The notes below the pieces were generated by a model. That model was not told where the DNA came from and made no database searches. It saw only the letters and a program-made list of their open reading frames with translations. Positions 1 through 8,900 of a DNA stretch of 22,774 nucleotides are shown in pieces. Position 1 is the stretch's first letter. The number at the start of each line of letters is the position of its first letter. Both the position numbers and the translations under genes were made by a program. The stretch is taken from positions 1 through 22,774 of the forward strand of contig JAVWEY010000028.1 of NCBI GenBank assembly GCA_036641395.1. Reading direction: 5' to 3'. Source of the stretch: JAVXTH01 sp036641395. Lineage in GTDB: Bacteria; Bacillota_I; Bacilli_A; Erysipelotrichales; Erysipelotrichaceae.

Positions 1-159
1 ATTAAAAATGTTTTTGCGGCCTTGACTAGCCCAAACATCAACAACTTCCGCCATCGGTGAAGATGGTGTAATTGGGTAAATCGCAGTCAATTCGGTAAAG
101 GCATAGGCACAATGTGCAGTGGCAGTATTACCGTCCATTGACATAAACTGTTTTGTCAT
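1..159 (-). CDS. nifJ: Pyruvate:ferredoxin (flavodoxin) oxidoreductase, N-terminal fragment
   Basis: Only the first 53 residues are in the window; the gene runs off the left edge. The enzyme decarboxylates pyruvate oxidatively to acetyl-CoA and passes electrons to ferredoxin or flavodoxin in the cytoplasm of anaerobes. The start of the protein shows the family's N-terminal signature: MDGNTATAH at residues 8-16, then AIYPITPSSPMAE at 26-38, which forms part of the pyruvate/thiamine-binding domain I. The ATG at 157-159 has a strong GGAGG (complement of 167-171) at good spacing. An out-of-frame ATG just upstream meets a stop at once. The gene is transcribed away from the neighbouring tetR gene's 3' end and seems to have its own promoter. 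The family call is secure; whether the full gene is intact cannot be seen. Confidence 0.93.
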   Translation of the reverse strand, partial: MTKQFMSMDGNTATAHCAYAFTELTAIYPITPSSPMAEVVDVWASQGRKNIFN

Positions 160-187
160 TTCATTTCCTCCTTTTGCTTCATCTATC

Positions 188-193
188 ATTATA
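188..193 (-). promoter_or_regulatory. Likely -10 element of the pyruvate:ferredoxin oxidoreductase gene
   Basis: A perfect TATAAT on the minus strand lies about 20 bases ahead of the ribosome binding site. No good TTGACA-like -35 is found 16-18 bases upstream, so either an activator is needed or the assignment is wrong. The rest of 194-310 holds no feature I can name; there is also no convincing terminator for the tetR gene that ends at 311. Confidence 0.45.
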
Positions 194-310
194 GAACGAA
201 TCTGCTTGTTTTTCTAGGATTTCTTAACCTTTTTTCTATTTTTGCGAAAAAATACATAATTTTACAACATATCCCAAAAGGTAAGCCCTTTCAAAGTCAG
301 GTAGTATGAA

Positions 311-913
311 TTATTCCTGACACATCATCGCAATCGTTTCATATAAAAATGGTTTGTAATCCTCCATTGATAAAGGTTCGCCTTTCATAATACAACTGTA
401 ACACGTTGATCCAACTAACTCGACAATCATAAATAAAGTTACTTCAGGATTTTTTAGTTTTAGATGATGCATTTTCATGCTTTTCATAAAGGTATCATGT
501 AGTCCTAATGCATTTTCATCGATTAATTTCGTAATCTTTTCACTATATAAACCAAGTGATAAGTTTTTACTTATAAAAGCAAGTAAATTTTGATCCTTAA
601 CTAATTCATCAATCACATAATCAATTACCGCTATAATACCTTTTGCAAACGAATCATTTTTTTGTTGATTCACAGATTGTAATGCATCTTGAAACAATTG
701 TGCTGATTTTTGACCAATTAATCGATCTTGTAATTGATATTTATCATGAAAATATAAATAGAAAGTTCCTTTTGCCACACCCGCTTGATCGACAATGTCT
801 TGAATGGATGTCTTATTAATGCCTTTCTTAGTGAATAAGTCAAAAGCAGTATCTAAAATACTGTTTTCTTTTTCATTTTTATTCGATTCAATTTTACTCT
901 TAATTTTATTCAT
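311..913 (-). CDS. TetR/AcrR-family transcriptional repressor
   Basis: A 200-residue protein of normal length for the family. The N-terminal helix-turn-helix lies at about residues 35-60, with the hallmark run DQAGVAKGTFYLYFHDK in which the recognition helix ends in GTFYLYF. The remaining 140 residues would be the helical ligand-binding and dimerisation domain; its ligand cannot be read from sequence. The ATG at 911-913 follows AGAGGT at suitable spacing. It is divergent from the MMPL efflux operon, and the intergenic region holds two copies of a 13-bp palindrome, so it very probably represses the efflux genes and perhaps tunes its own expression. Family assignment is firm; the target is inferred from position and operators. 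Confidence 0.93.
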   Translation of the reverse strand: MNKIKSKIESNKNEKENSILDTAFDLFTKKGINKTSIQDIVDQAGVAKGTFYLYFHDKYQLQDRLIGQKSAQLFQDALQSVNQQKNDSFAKGIIAVIDYVIDELVKDQNLLAFISKNLSLGLYSEKITKLIDENALGLHDTFMKSMKMHHLKLKNPEVTLFMIVELVGSTCYSCIMKGEPLSMEDYKPFLYETIAMMCQE

Positions 914-934
914 AACTTACCTCTTATAGATTGC

Positions 935-963
935 ATTCTATATTAAAAATGACGATAAGTCAA
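935..963 (-). promoter_or_regulatory. Promoter of the TetR-family gene
   Basis: On the minus strand TTGACT (958-963) and TAGAAT (935-940) are separated by exactly 17 bases, a good vegetative promoter reading into the repressor gene. The left operator (981-993) begins 17 bases upstream of its -35, so autoregulation is possible but would be less direct than repression of the efflux operon. Confidence 0.65.
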
Positions 964-979
964 TTCTATAAAATAATTA

Positions 980-1008
980 TTGACCAGTGGTCATTATTGT
1001 GTTAGGAT
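980..1008 (+). promoter_or_regulatory. Promoter of the MMPL efflux operon
   Basis: TTGACC (980-985) and TAGGAT (1003-1008) are 17 bases apart, which puts the transcription start near 1015. The -35 is embedded in the left palindrome and the expected start falls on the right palindrome, so a bound repressor would block both polymerase binding and initiation. Confidence 0.6.
981..993. promoter_or_regulatory. TetR-family operator, left copy
   Basis: Perfect 13-bp palindrome TGACCAGTGGTCA, of the TGACCA-N-TGGTCA type known for several TetR/AcrR regulators. It covers most of the -35 of the efflux promoter. Binding by the adjacent repressor is inferred. Confidence 0.78.
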
Positions 1009-1014
1009 ACTCAC

Positions 1015-1027
1015 TGACCAGTGGTCA
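1015..1027. promoter_or_regulatory. TetR-family operator, right copy
   Basis: Exact second copy of the left palindrome, 34 bp away start to start, or about three helical turns, so two dimers could sit on nearly the same face of the DNA. It covers the predicted transcription start of the efflux operon. Confidence 0.78.
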
Positions 1028-1045
1028 TTTAAGGAGGAATTATCA

Positions 1046-3118
1046 ATGAAAAACTTTGGTCGCTTTATTTGTCGTAATAAAAAGCGAGTTATTATCTTGA
1101 CTATTTTATTACTAATACCAGCTATCATCGGTATTCGCGCAACAAAAATAAACTATGATGTTTTAGTGTATCTACCTGATGATATTGACACAATGAAAGG
1201 TGAAAAGATATTAAGTGAAGACTTCAATATGGGTGCCTTTTCTCTAACAATTGTTGATAAGATGGATGCAAAAAATATCTTAGAATTAGAAAGTAAAATA
1301 AGACAAATCGATGGTGTAGATCAAGTAATGAGCATCTATGATGCGACTGGAATTAATATACCAATTGAAGTTCTTCCTTCCAATTTAAAAGACAAAGTAA
1401 TTAAAGGTGATTCAAACCTATTGTTCATTACTTTTAAAGAATCAACTTCAAATCAAGTTACATTAGATGCGGTAACTAAAATAAAATCAATCACTCATGA
1501 TAACGTAAAAATAAGTGGAATGAGTGCTACCGTCCTTGATACGATGAATTTATCAAATCAAGAAATTACCATCTATGTTTTAATTGCTGTATTGCTATGT
1601 ATTATTGTTTTAATGTTATCCCTAGATTCGTATTTAGTTCCTTTTCTATTATTATTAAATATTGGAATTGCCATTTTGTTTAATATGGGAACCAATGTCT
1701 TTCTTGGAAATATATCTTATATTACCAAAGCGATTGCCTCAATTCTACAATTGGGAGTAACAACTGACTTTTCAATATTTCTATATCATAAATACGAAAG
1801 AGCAAAACAAACGTATGAAGATAAGGAAGAAGCAATGGCATTTGCATTACATGAAACCTTTGTTTCAGTTATCGGTAGTTCTTTAACGACAATAGCTGGT
1901 TTCCTTGCCCTTTGCACAATGAATTTAACGCTTGGAAGAGATATTGGTATCGTTATGGCAAAAGGTGTAGCATTTGGCGTTCTTTGCGTCCTTGTGTTAT
2001 TCCCTTGTCTATTATTAATCTTTGATAAAGCGATTGATAAAACAATTCATAAAGTATGGCTTCCTAAGTTTACCAGTGTGAAAGATTTTGTGATTCGTCA
2101 TTATAAAGCAATTTTCATTATCTTTCTACTCTTAATTATACCCGCATGGTATGGTAATAATCACACATCAATTTATTACAACCTAGATAAAACATTACCA
2201 AGTGATCTATCTAGTTGTATCGCAAATCAAGAACTTAAAACCAAATTCAAAATTGTTTCACCAGAAATATTAATGATTGATAAGAATTTAAGTAATGAGA
2301 AAGTTAGTGAAATGATGAATCGAATTGAAAAAATTGATGGAATTGATTTAACCTTAAGTTTCTCTAAATTATCCGATTTAGGAATTAATGAAGCCTTATT
2401 AAGTCAAAACACGATAAGTAAATTTGAAAACGATCAATATCAATTAGCATTAATTAATTCTAAATATCCTATTGCTACCGATGCTTTAAATAAACAAATT
2501 AATCAAGTAAGTAAGATTGTGAAAGATTATGATAAACATGCAATTGTCGCTGGTGAGGGACCTTTAATGAAAAACTTAGTAACAATCAGTGATGAAGATT
2601 TTAAAAATGTTACCGTAGCATCTACTCTCGTCATTTTTATCATTATGATTTTTGTTCTTCGTTCCCTTTCTTTACCGATTTTATTAGTTGCAGGAATTGA
2701 ACTTGCTATCTTTATTAACATGGGTATTCCATTCTATACCAACACCACCATTCCCTTCATTGCATCGATTGTCATCGGTACCATTCAATTAGGAGCAACA
2801 ATTGATTATGCAATATTAATGACGACAAAATATTTAGAACAACGAGTGAATGGTCAAGCCAAGATAGAAGCAATGCACTCTGCTCTAGATCAATCGATGA
2901 ATTCAATCTTAGTCAGCGGATTTTGTTTCTTTGGGGCAACTTTTGGGGTTGGTATTTATTCAAAGTTAGAAATGATTTCATCCCTATGTACCTTAATATC
3001 TCGAGGTGCAATTGTTTCAATGGTTGTCGTTATTGTAATTCTTCCATCGCTATTATTAACATTTGATAAAATTATAACTAAAACCACATTTGGTTTTAAA
3101 AAGAAGGAGCGTATTTAA
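1046..3118 (+). CDS. MMPL/RND-superfamily transporter
   Basis: A 690-residue integral membrane transporter of the MMPL/HAE3 type, expected to export hydrophobic or lipid-like substrates using the proton gradient. Two homologous halves are visible. Each has one helix, then an extracellular domain (about 31-172 and 375-515), then a block of helices. The matching sites QLGVTTDFSIF (235-245) and QLGATIDYAIL (581-591) each carry the membrane-embedded Asp (D241, D587) expected in TM4 and TM10. I chose the ATG at 1046 because GGAGG stands 8 bases upstream; the frame stays open back to 980, but that stretch is operator and promoter. The stop is one base before the next gene's ATG, so the two are translationally linked. 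Repression by the divergent TetR protein is likely; the substrate is unknown. Confidence 0.92.
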   Translation: MKNFGRFICRNKKRVIILTILLLIPAIIGIRATKINYDVLVYLPDDIDTMKGEKILSEDFNMGAFSLTIVDKMDAKNILELESKIRQIDGVDQVMSIYDATGINIPIEVLPSNLKDKVIKGDSNLLFITFKESTSNQVTLDAVTKIKSITHDNVKISGMSATVLDTMNLSNQEITIYVLIAVLLCIIVLMLSLDSYLVPFLLLLNIGIAILFNMGTNVFLGNISYITKAIASILQLGVTTDFSIFLYHKYERAKQTYEDKEEAMAFALHETFVSVIGSSLTTIAGFLALCTMNLTLGRDIGIVMAKGVAFGVLCVLVLFPCLLLIFDKAIDKTIHKVWLPKFTSVKDFVIRHYKAIFIIFLLLIIPAWYGNNHTSIYYNLDKTLPSDLSSCIANQELKTKFKIVSPEILMIDKNLSNEKVSEMMNRIEKIDGIDLTLSFSKLSDLGINEALLSQNTISKFENDQYQLALINSKYPIATDALNKQINQVSKIVKDYDKHAIVAGEGPLMKNLVTISDEDFKNVTVASTLVIFIIMIFVLRSLSLPILLVAGIELAIFINMGIPFYTNTTIPFIASIVIGTIQLGATIDYAILMTTKYLEQRVNGQAKIEAMHSALDQSMNSILVSGFCFFGATFGVGIYSKLEMISSLCTLISRGAIVSMVVVIVILPSLLLTFDKIITKTTFGFKKKERI

Positions 3119-3119
3119 T

Positions 3120-4718
3120 ATGTTAACAATTAAAAAAAGTTTAAGTGCAACACTTGCCTTTGTAATTGGTTTTACCCCAATTACACTATATGCAAAAGAA
3201 AAAGATGAAACTGTTTATACTCGTTTCGATGAATATGGAACAAATCAAGATGTTGAAGTAAGTGAACATTTAAAGATTGATGAAAAAGGTAAGATACAAG
3301 ATAAGAGTAATCTAAGTGAAATTAAAAATACTGGAGGCAAAGAAACATTCATTCAAAATGGTGATTCAATTATCTGGAATGGAAAAGGAAAAGATATCTA
3401 TTATCAAGGTAAAAGTGCTCTTTCTTTGCCTATCTCGATAAAAGTAACTTATTATTTAAATGATCAAGAAATGAAAGCAAAAGATATGGAAGGAAAACGT
3501 GGTAGTGTTAAAATTAAATTATCATTTGAAAATCATGAAGTTCATACAATAAATAATCAAACAATCTATACTCCTTTTGTCCTTGCCGCAACAACTACAT
3601 TATCAATGCAAGAAAATAAGAATATTCATATAACGAATGGTAAAGTAATTGATAACGGTAAGACAAGCGCTGTAATCGGACTAGCCTCACCAGGTTTATC
3701 TAAAAGTATTGATAGTGACTCGATTGATTTAGATAATATTACGATTACATATGAAACGACTAAATTTAAACAAAATAGTATATATTGTGGTATAACCGCT
3801 AAATTATTTGATCTTGATGACCTATCAATTTTAAATCAAAGTGATGCATTAAGTGAAAAAGTTACCCAGTTAACAAGTGCTGCTAATGCTTTACAAGAAG
3901 GTTCAGACTCATTGAGTCAAGGGCTTATAACGTATCATTCAAAGAATTCAGAATTTAATCAAGGAATGAATCAATTAAATACCGGAGTAAATGATTTAAA
4001 GAATAAATATCAAATGATTGATAATGGTATTCAACAATTAAATAGTGGTTTAAGTTCAGTGTCAAACATGTTTCCTGCATTCAATCAACTAGCACAAGCG
4101 ACAAATAAATTATCAACATCAAGTAATACCTTAGATCAAGCAAGTACAAGTGTTATCCCCAGTGTCATTAAAACACTAGATCAAAGTATTGCAATGTTAA
4201 AAGTACAAGATTGGGAAGCAAATCCAGACATAGTAGCAAATATAAAAGGAATTGAAGTACAGAAGCAATACTTAACAAACATCCTTCAAGGGGTTAATGA
4301 CTTAAATACAAATTTAACTTCTCTGAACCAAAAGACGAGTCAGATTACTAGTAAGTTATCTACCCTTTCTCCATTATTATCTAAAGTAAATGATTTGGCT
4401 AATGGTAGTTCAATGTTTAATCAAGGTTTAAATTCCCTTCAAGATGCCACAAATAAATTAAATGGAGCTAGCAATCAACTTATGAATGCATCAACACAAT
4501 TACAAGCTGGTTCGACCACTTTAAAAAATGGAATGAATAAATTTAATCAAGAAGGAATTACCCCCATTACAAACTTTATCAACAATGATTTAAAGAATAA
4601 AACAAATCAAGTTAAATTATTATTAAAACTAGGAAATGAATATAATAGTTTTGCCTTGAAAGATGATGCAATGCAAGGGAATACGAAATTCATTTATATC
4701 CTTGATCCCTCAAAATAA
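3120..4718 (+). CDS. Exported heptad-repeat protein, partner of the MMPL transporter
   Basis: A 532-residue protein with a signal peptide (positive residues at 5-6, hydrophobic core to about 21, possible cleavage after YAK near 24). Residues 25-240 look beta-rich. From about 250 onward it is an alpha-helical, Gln/Asn/Ser-rich coiled-coil region with repeated LxxG heptads such as QLNTGVNDL and QLNSGLSSV, of the kind found in YhgE/Pip-like and MMPL-associated proteins. It ends FIYILDPSK, without a C-terminal membrane helix or LPXTG. The ATG at 3120 is preferred over an upstream in-frame ATG because AAGGAGC precedes it. It is one base downstream of the transporter stop, so it is probably an extracytoplasmic partner of that transporter. 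The partner role is inferred from context; the biochemical function is not known to me. Confidence 0.82.
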   Translation: MLTIKKSLSATLAFVIGFTPITLYAKEKDETVYTRFDEYGTNQDVEVSEHLKIDEKGKIQDKSNLSEIKNTGGKETFIQNGDSIIWNGKGKDIYYQGKSALSLPISIKVTYYLNDQEMKAKDMEGKRGSVKIKLSFENHEVHTINNQTIYTPFVLAATTTLSMQENKNIHITNGKVIDNGKTSAVIGLASPGLSKSIDSDSIDLDNITITYETTKFKQNSIYCGITAKLFDLDDLSILNQSDALSEKVTQLTSAANALQEGSDSLSQGLITYHSKNSEFNQGMNQLNTGVNDLKNKYQMIDNGIQQLNSGLSSVSNMFPAFNQLAQATNKLSTSSNTLDQASTSVIPSVIKTLDQSIAMLKVQDWEANPDIVANIKGIEVQKQYLTNILQGVNDLNTNLTSLNQKTSQITSKLSTLSPLLSKVNDLANGSSMFNQGLNSLQDATNKLNGASNQLMNASTQLQAGSTTLKNGMNKFNQEGITPITNFINNDLKNKTNQVKLLLKLGNEYNSFALKDDAMQGNTKFIYILDPSK

Positions 4719-4747
4719 ACCCATTTGAATTATCATCAAATGATACA

Positions 4748-4776
4748 AAAAAATACGTCTAATGGCGTATTTTTTT
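4748..4776. terminator. Bidirectional terminator after the efflux operon
   Basis: A 10-bp stem, AAAAAATACG (4748-4757) with CGTATTTTTT (4766-4775), and an 8-base loop. Because the stem itself has A and T runs it can act on both strands, ending the efflux operon (+) and the small membrane-protein gene (-). A weaker 7-bp hairpin lies at 4722-4742. A near-identical terminator is present at 5901-5928. Confidence 0.85.
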
Positions 4777-4781
4777 ATAGA

Positions 4782-5108
4782 CTATTCCTTATTCGTTGCA
4801 TCCTCTTTTAGAATGCGATAGGTGCTAATTAGAATTGGTACAATCAGCATTAGTAGAGTGTTACTTCCTTCAAAACTTTTAGTTTTATACATAGAAAACA
4901 ACCCTAATGATGCGATTCCTAAGCAAATAATTAATTCATAAATGAACTTTCCTATTGTACTTTCCATGTAAATGATAACCATCCCTATCACAAAGAGAAT
5001 TAAATAACATGCAAGCAAAAATAAACTTGTATTAGGTAGTATGAAAAGTGCAGCAAAGATAACGAATGCAAATCCAATCATGTATAGTTTCAATAATGTC
5101 TTTATCAT
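4782..5108 (-). CDS. Small four-helix membrane protein, unknown function
   Basis: A 108-residue, almost entirely hydrophobic protein with about four predicted membrane helices (roughly 8-25, 28-46, 53-72 and 82-98) and a short charged tail (LKEDATNKE). I recognise no family motif. Its ATG lies two bases after the stop of the upstream exported-protein gene, so the two are one transcript, ending at the hairpin 4748-4776. Small polytopic proteins next to small secreted proteins are often immunity or processing partners, but nothing in this sequence proves that. Reality of the gene is well supported by its tight coupling, composition and terminator. Confidence 0.72.
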   Translation of the reverse strand: MIKTLLKLYMIGFAFVIFAALFILPNTSLFLLACYLILFVIGMVIIYMESTIGKFIYELIICLGIASLGLFSMYKTKSFEGSNTLLMLIVPILISTYRILKEDATNKE

Positions 5109-5110
5109 AC

Positions 5111-5659
5111 TTATGAAACCTTTACGCTTATTAATCTATAACGATGGACAGTTCCCCGATTTCCTAACCATGATTCTTCACATTGAAATTTAGAAGTCAA
5201 AGTATAACTGTTTTTATTAGGTCCATCTAGTGCTTTTTCAATAGCTGCAAGTGTCATATTTTTTGTAGCAGCAGTTAATGTACCAATAACAAGAGATGTC
5301 GCAATTCCACCACCGAACATTAAAGAGAAAATTCCATCTGTAATCGCTTCTTGAGTTGCTAACTCATTTTTAAGTTTAACTAACTCCGCTTTAGATAACT
5401 TCTTCGTAACATATTTAATACTTTGTGGACATTTACCTATATCATAAGGAACAGGACGAGAAGAATCTAATTCAGTAAAGACATCTATATATATTTCTCC
5501 ACCAATAACTTCAACATTAATAACATCATCCATATTTATAAACTTTTCATTTGTGCAAATATTTGGAACAGGGTCATTTGTCTTTGCTTCTATAGGTGCA
5601 AGATACAAACTACTTAATAACATGCAAAATAAGCAACTAATAATTACTTGTTTCTTCAT
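5111..5659 (-). CDS. Exported protein with glycine-rich hydrophobic segment, unknown function
   Basis: A 182-residue protein with a clear Sec signal peptide (KK at 2-3, hydrophobic core about 4-22, likely cleavage after IEA near 25). The mature part has three cysteines (35, 77, 160), a charged helical stretch (about 85-105), then a hydrophobic Gly/Ala-rich segment at about 108-140 containing MFGGGIATSLVIGTLTAAT, and a polar C-terminus ending in a basic, beta-like run (HRYRLISVKVS). The ATG is preceded by GGAGGAG. The layout of secretion signal plus Gly-rich membrane-active-looking helix plus small membrane-protein neighbour is reminiscent of Sec-exported bacteriocins with an immunity protein, but I recognise no family, and it could equally be an ordinary secreted protein. 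Confidence 0.72.
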   Translation of the reverse strand: MKKQVIISCLFCMLLSSLYLAPIEAKTNDPVPNICTNEKFINMDDVINVEVIGGEIYIDVFTELDSSRPVPYDIGKCPQSIKYVTKKLSKAELVKLKNELATQEAITDGIFSLMFGGGIATSLVIGTLTAATKNMTLAAIEKALDGPNKNSYTLTSKFQCEESWLGNRGTVHRYRLISVKVS

Positions 5660-5900
5660 AAAATCTCCTCCATTTTAATTATATGAATTTCACAATAAAC
5701 TAATCCGCTTTATTGAAATGCCATTTATTCTTTAAAAAATTAATTTTAGATTGCATACAATAAGCGGTGATAAAATACACCATTTGAATCGTCCCCTTCC
5801 CTCACCTGATGATAGCACTTACATTTTGTTAAGTCAAGAATGAAAAAATTGCCTATTTATCGTAGTAGTTGGCTTCAATTGATATTTAATCATTTGAAAT
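5660..5900. other. Gene-free region upstream of the exported-protein gene
   Basis: No coding sequence is supported here. A minus-strand TATAAT (5678-5683) stands close to the ribosome binding site of the 5111-5659 gene, but no good -35 goes with it and the leader would be very short. An imperfect inverted repeat, CCGCTTTATTG (5705-5715) with CAATAAGCGG (5758-5767, one base bulged), lies upstream and could be a regulatory site or a weak hairpin. Nothing else stands out. Confidence 0.4.
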
Positions 5901-5928
5901 AAAAAATACGTCGAATGGCGTATTTTTT
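5901..5928. terminator. Bidirectional terminator after the giant repeat-protein gene
   Basis: A 10-bp stem AAAAAATACG (5901-5910) with CGTATTTTTT (5919-5928), loop TCGAATGG. It differs from the 4748-4776 terminator by one loop base, and the 3' flank is also shared (ATAGACTATT there, ATAAACTATT here). On the minus strand it lies 34 bases after the stop of the 1599-residue protein. Confidence 0.85.
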
Positions 5929-5962
5929 ATATAAACTATTTCTTTCGTTACAGCCTATGACT

Positions 5963-8900
5963 TTATTCAATTATTATTTTGATTCCTTTTTGTTCCTCCA
6001 TTTGAAAATCATTTATTTGATCCTTTTGTTGATCACAGCTAGTGTTAATCATCATAACACTATTCTCATTTTGGTTAACATCGACCACACCATAATCAAC
6101 TTCACTTCCCCCATTGATACGATAACTTACTTCCCCATGATGGTTTACTTCACTTAGAACATAAGAACCAGTGATTAAATTTTCAATTAAAACACACCAA
6201 TCATTTGCATAATTCAATTCATAAATTTCATTAAAAGCAGTTGATGAAACATGAACTTCGTATGTGTCTTGATTACTTGGTCGAACAAGTTGACCATTAT
6301 TTAATCGTTTATATTTACAAATGCGAATGTTGCCGCGTTTTATCACTTGTTCAGGATTAATAATGAGAACTCCATTTTCATTGTTTTCAACAAAGACAAC
6401 CGCGTGATTTACCTCATTGCCCCCATTCACAATATAACTCACATCTTCTTCATCTAGTTCATCGATTACATAACTACCATTCGACAAATTAGCTAATTCT
6501 ATATGCCAATTATTATCTTGATCCAAAGCAATTATTTTATTAAAACCTTTTCCATTTATCCGTACTCGATAACTAACATTTCCACTCGGTAAAACTAATT
6601 GGCCACTTGCATCACGAATTTGTTTTAAAAGTTCTATGCTACCATTTATCACTAATGGAGGATTATTAATTACCATTACTTCATTGCTGTTTTGATTCAC
6701 ACTAACCACCGCTTTATCAACTTCGCTACCACCATTGATAATATAAGTCACATCTTCTTGATCCAGTTCAACAATTACATAACTTCCTTGGTTAAGTTGA
6801 TCGATTGTTTCACACCAATTATTATCTTGATCAAGGACGATTGTTTTATTATAATTTGGTCCACTAATCAACATTCGATAAGATGCATTCCCGACTGGTT
6901 TATTTAATTGATGTTGCTGATCACGAATCCATTTACATAATTCAATTGATCCTTTCGTACTTTCTTTATGATTTAATATTTTAACTTTATTTTCATTACC
7001 AGCTATCATTATGATAGCCCGAACGCTTTCCTCTCCTCCATTTACAATATAGGTTACCTTATTATCACCTAATTCATTAACCTCATATTTTCCATCCGCT
7101 AAATCAATGAGCTGATAAGAGAAATTATTAACTTGGTTTAAGCGTAATTGTTTTTGATAATTCTCCCCAATAACACTTACATTAAAAACCTCATCGTCAT
7201 TTGGTTTAAACATTGAACCTTTTACCATAACGTACTTATCAATATTCAAACTTCCTTTAAAACTGATTTTCTCATATAACAAACGAATGCAGTTAACATC
7301 CTGATTTAAGACAAATGTTCCGGTTTCTTGGATACAACCATTTATTTCATAAAATACTTTATAGCCTTCTTTTCCCCCATCAATAACATAAGTGCCATAT
7401 TTCAGTTGATCTTGACTTAAAGAAAAGTTATTGTCGCAACATAGTACAAGTTCCTCACAATTATCAAAATCAATGTGAAAGATATCCTTTTGATTTGGGG
7501 AAGAGATTTCATCACCCAATAATCGGCAAGCACAAATGCTTACTTCCCCAAACAGAACATCTTGATTAATCACTAGTATTTCAATATCATCTTGATCAAC
7601 GATAAACTCGCCACAATCACATTCATTATCATTGATTCTAAATGATACATCATAATTAGGATCATAGGCTTCTTTAATCTGATAACTTCCACAAGGTAAA
7701 TCATCAATAACTTTTGTGAAATTATTATGATGGTTTAATTCATATCGTTGAATAAATCCATCTCCTTGAATCATAACCTCAAATCGTTCCTCTTTCTTAG
7801 GTTGAACGTATTCTCCACATTCATCCTTAATTAGTTTACATATTTGAACACATGGTAACGATATATATTCATTGATTAAACTCATCGTTATATCTTCCTT
7901 ATCTAAGAAGAACTCGCTTGTTTCTTGAGGACAATCATTCTTTAAAAAACAGATAGAATAACCACACTCACGCTCGCCAATGTGATATGCTCCTGAACAT
8001 AAATTAGTAAGGCACAATCGCCAATTGTTTGCACAGGATAAGATGAAATACTCACGATAACGCATCCCTTCAATCACAATTTCAAATTCTTCTTCTTTAC
8101 TTGGTTTATTAAGATTTCCACTTTCATCTCGTATATATTTATCGATAATTAATTCTGGATATTTTTCTTCTTCATTTATAATAACAAGCTTAATTGGCTC
8201 ACTTCCTACACAAAATGTTCCATCCTTTTTTTGAATTCCGTTGATCATAAAATAAATCGGATTTTCATGTAACTCAATGACTTCATAATTTCCTGCTTCA
8301 AGATCATCTAAATCTATTTCAAACTTATTCTCAGCGTTCAAATTAAAACATTTCTTATAACGACGACCAGTTACTTGTATTTCATAATTCATCTCATCAT
8401 CTGGTGTTAATAATTCACCATTTTCACTAATACATTTATGAATACTTACCTTACCATAACAATCACGAAGCGTATTAATGATATTTACTTGAATATCTTC
8501 CTTGCCGATTGTGACTTTCGCATATTGTTTTTCACAGCCATCAATTTGATAACTTAAACGGTATCCATAATCATCTTTTTGATAAATTCGATATTTGCCT
8601 TGCGGTAAATCATCAAAGTTAACATTCCAATTATTTTCTTCACATAAAAGTGCTTCACAACTAAAGTTTCTTCCTTCCACTAAAACTTGAAAGCCATGTT
8701 TTTCATTTGGAATACAAAGTTGATCATCACAATATCTCATCCACACACAGATATTTAATTCCGCACGTTGTTCTTCCTCATTTATCACAGCAACCTCTTG
8801 ATTTTGATCCTTCATTGTTACTACTGCCTCACAAGTTTCATTCCCATTCACTAAATAAGCAACTAATCCTGATTGATTTACTTCACAAATTTGATAGGTT

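Noticed and set aside
980..1045. In-frame upstream extension of the MMPL transporter
   Set aside because: The 22 extra codons read through both operators and the promoter and have no ribosome binding site, whereas the ATG at 1046 has GGAGG at ideal spacing.
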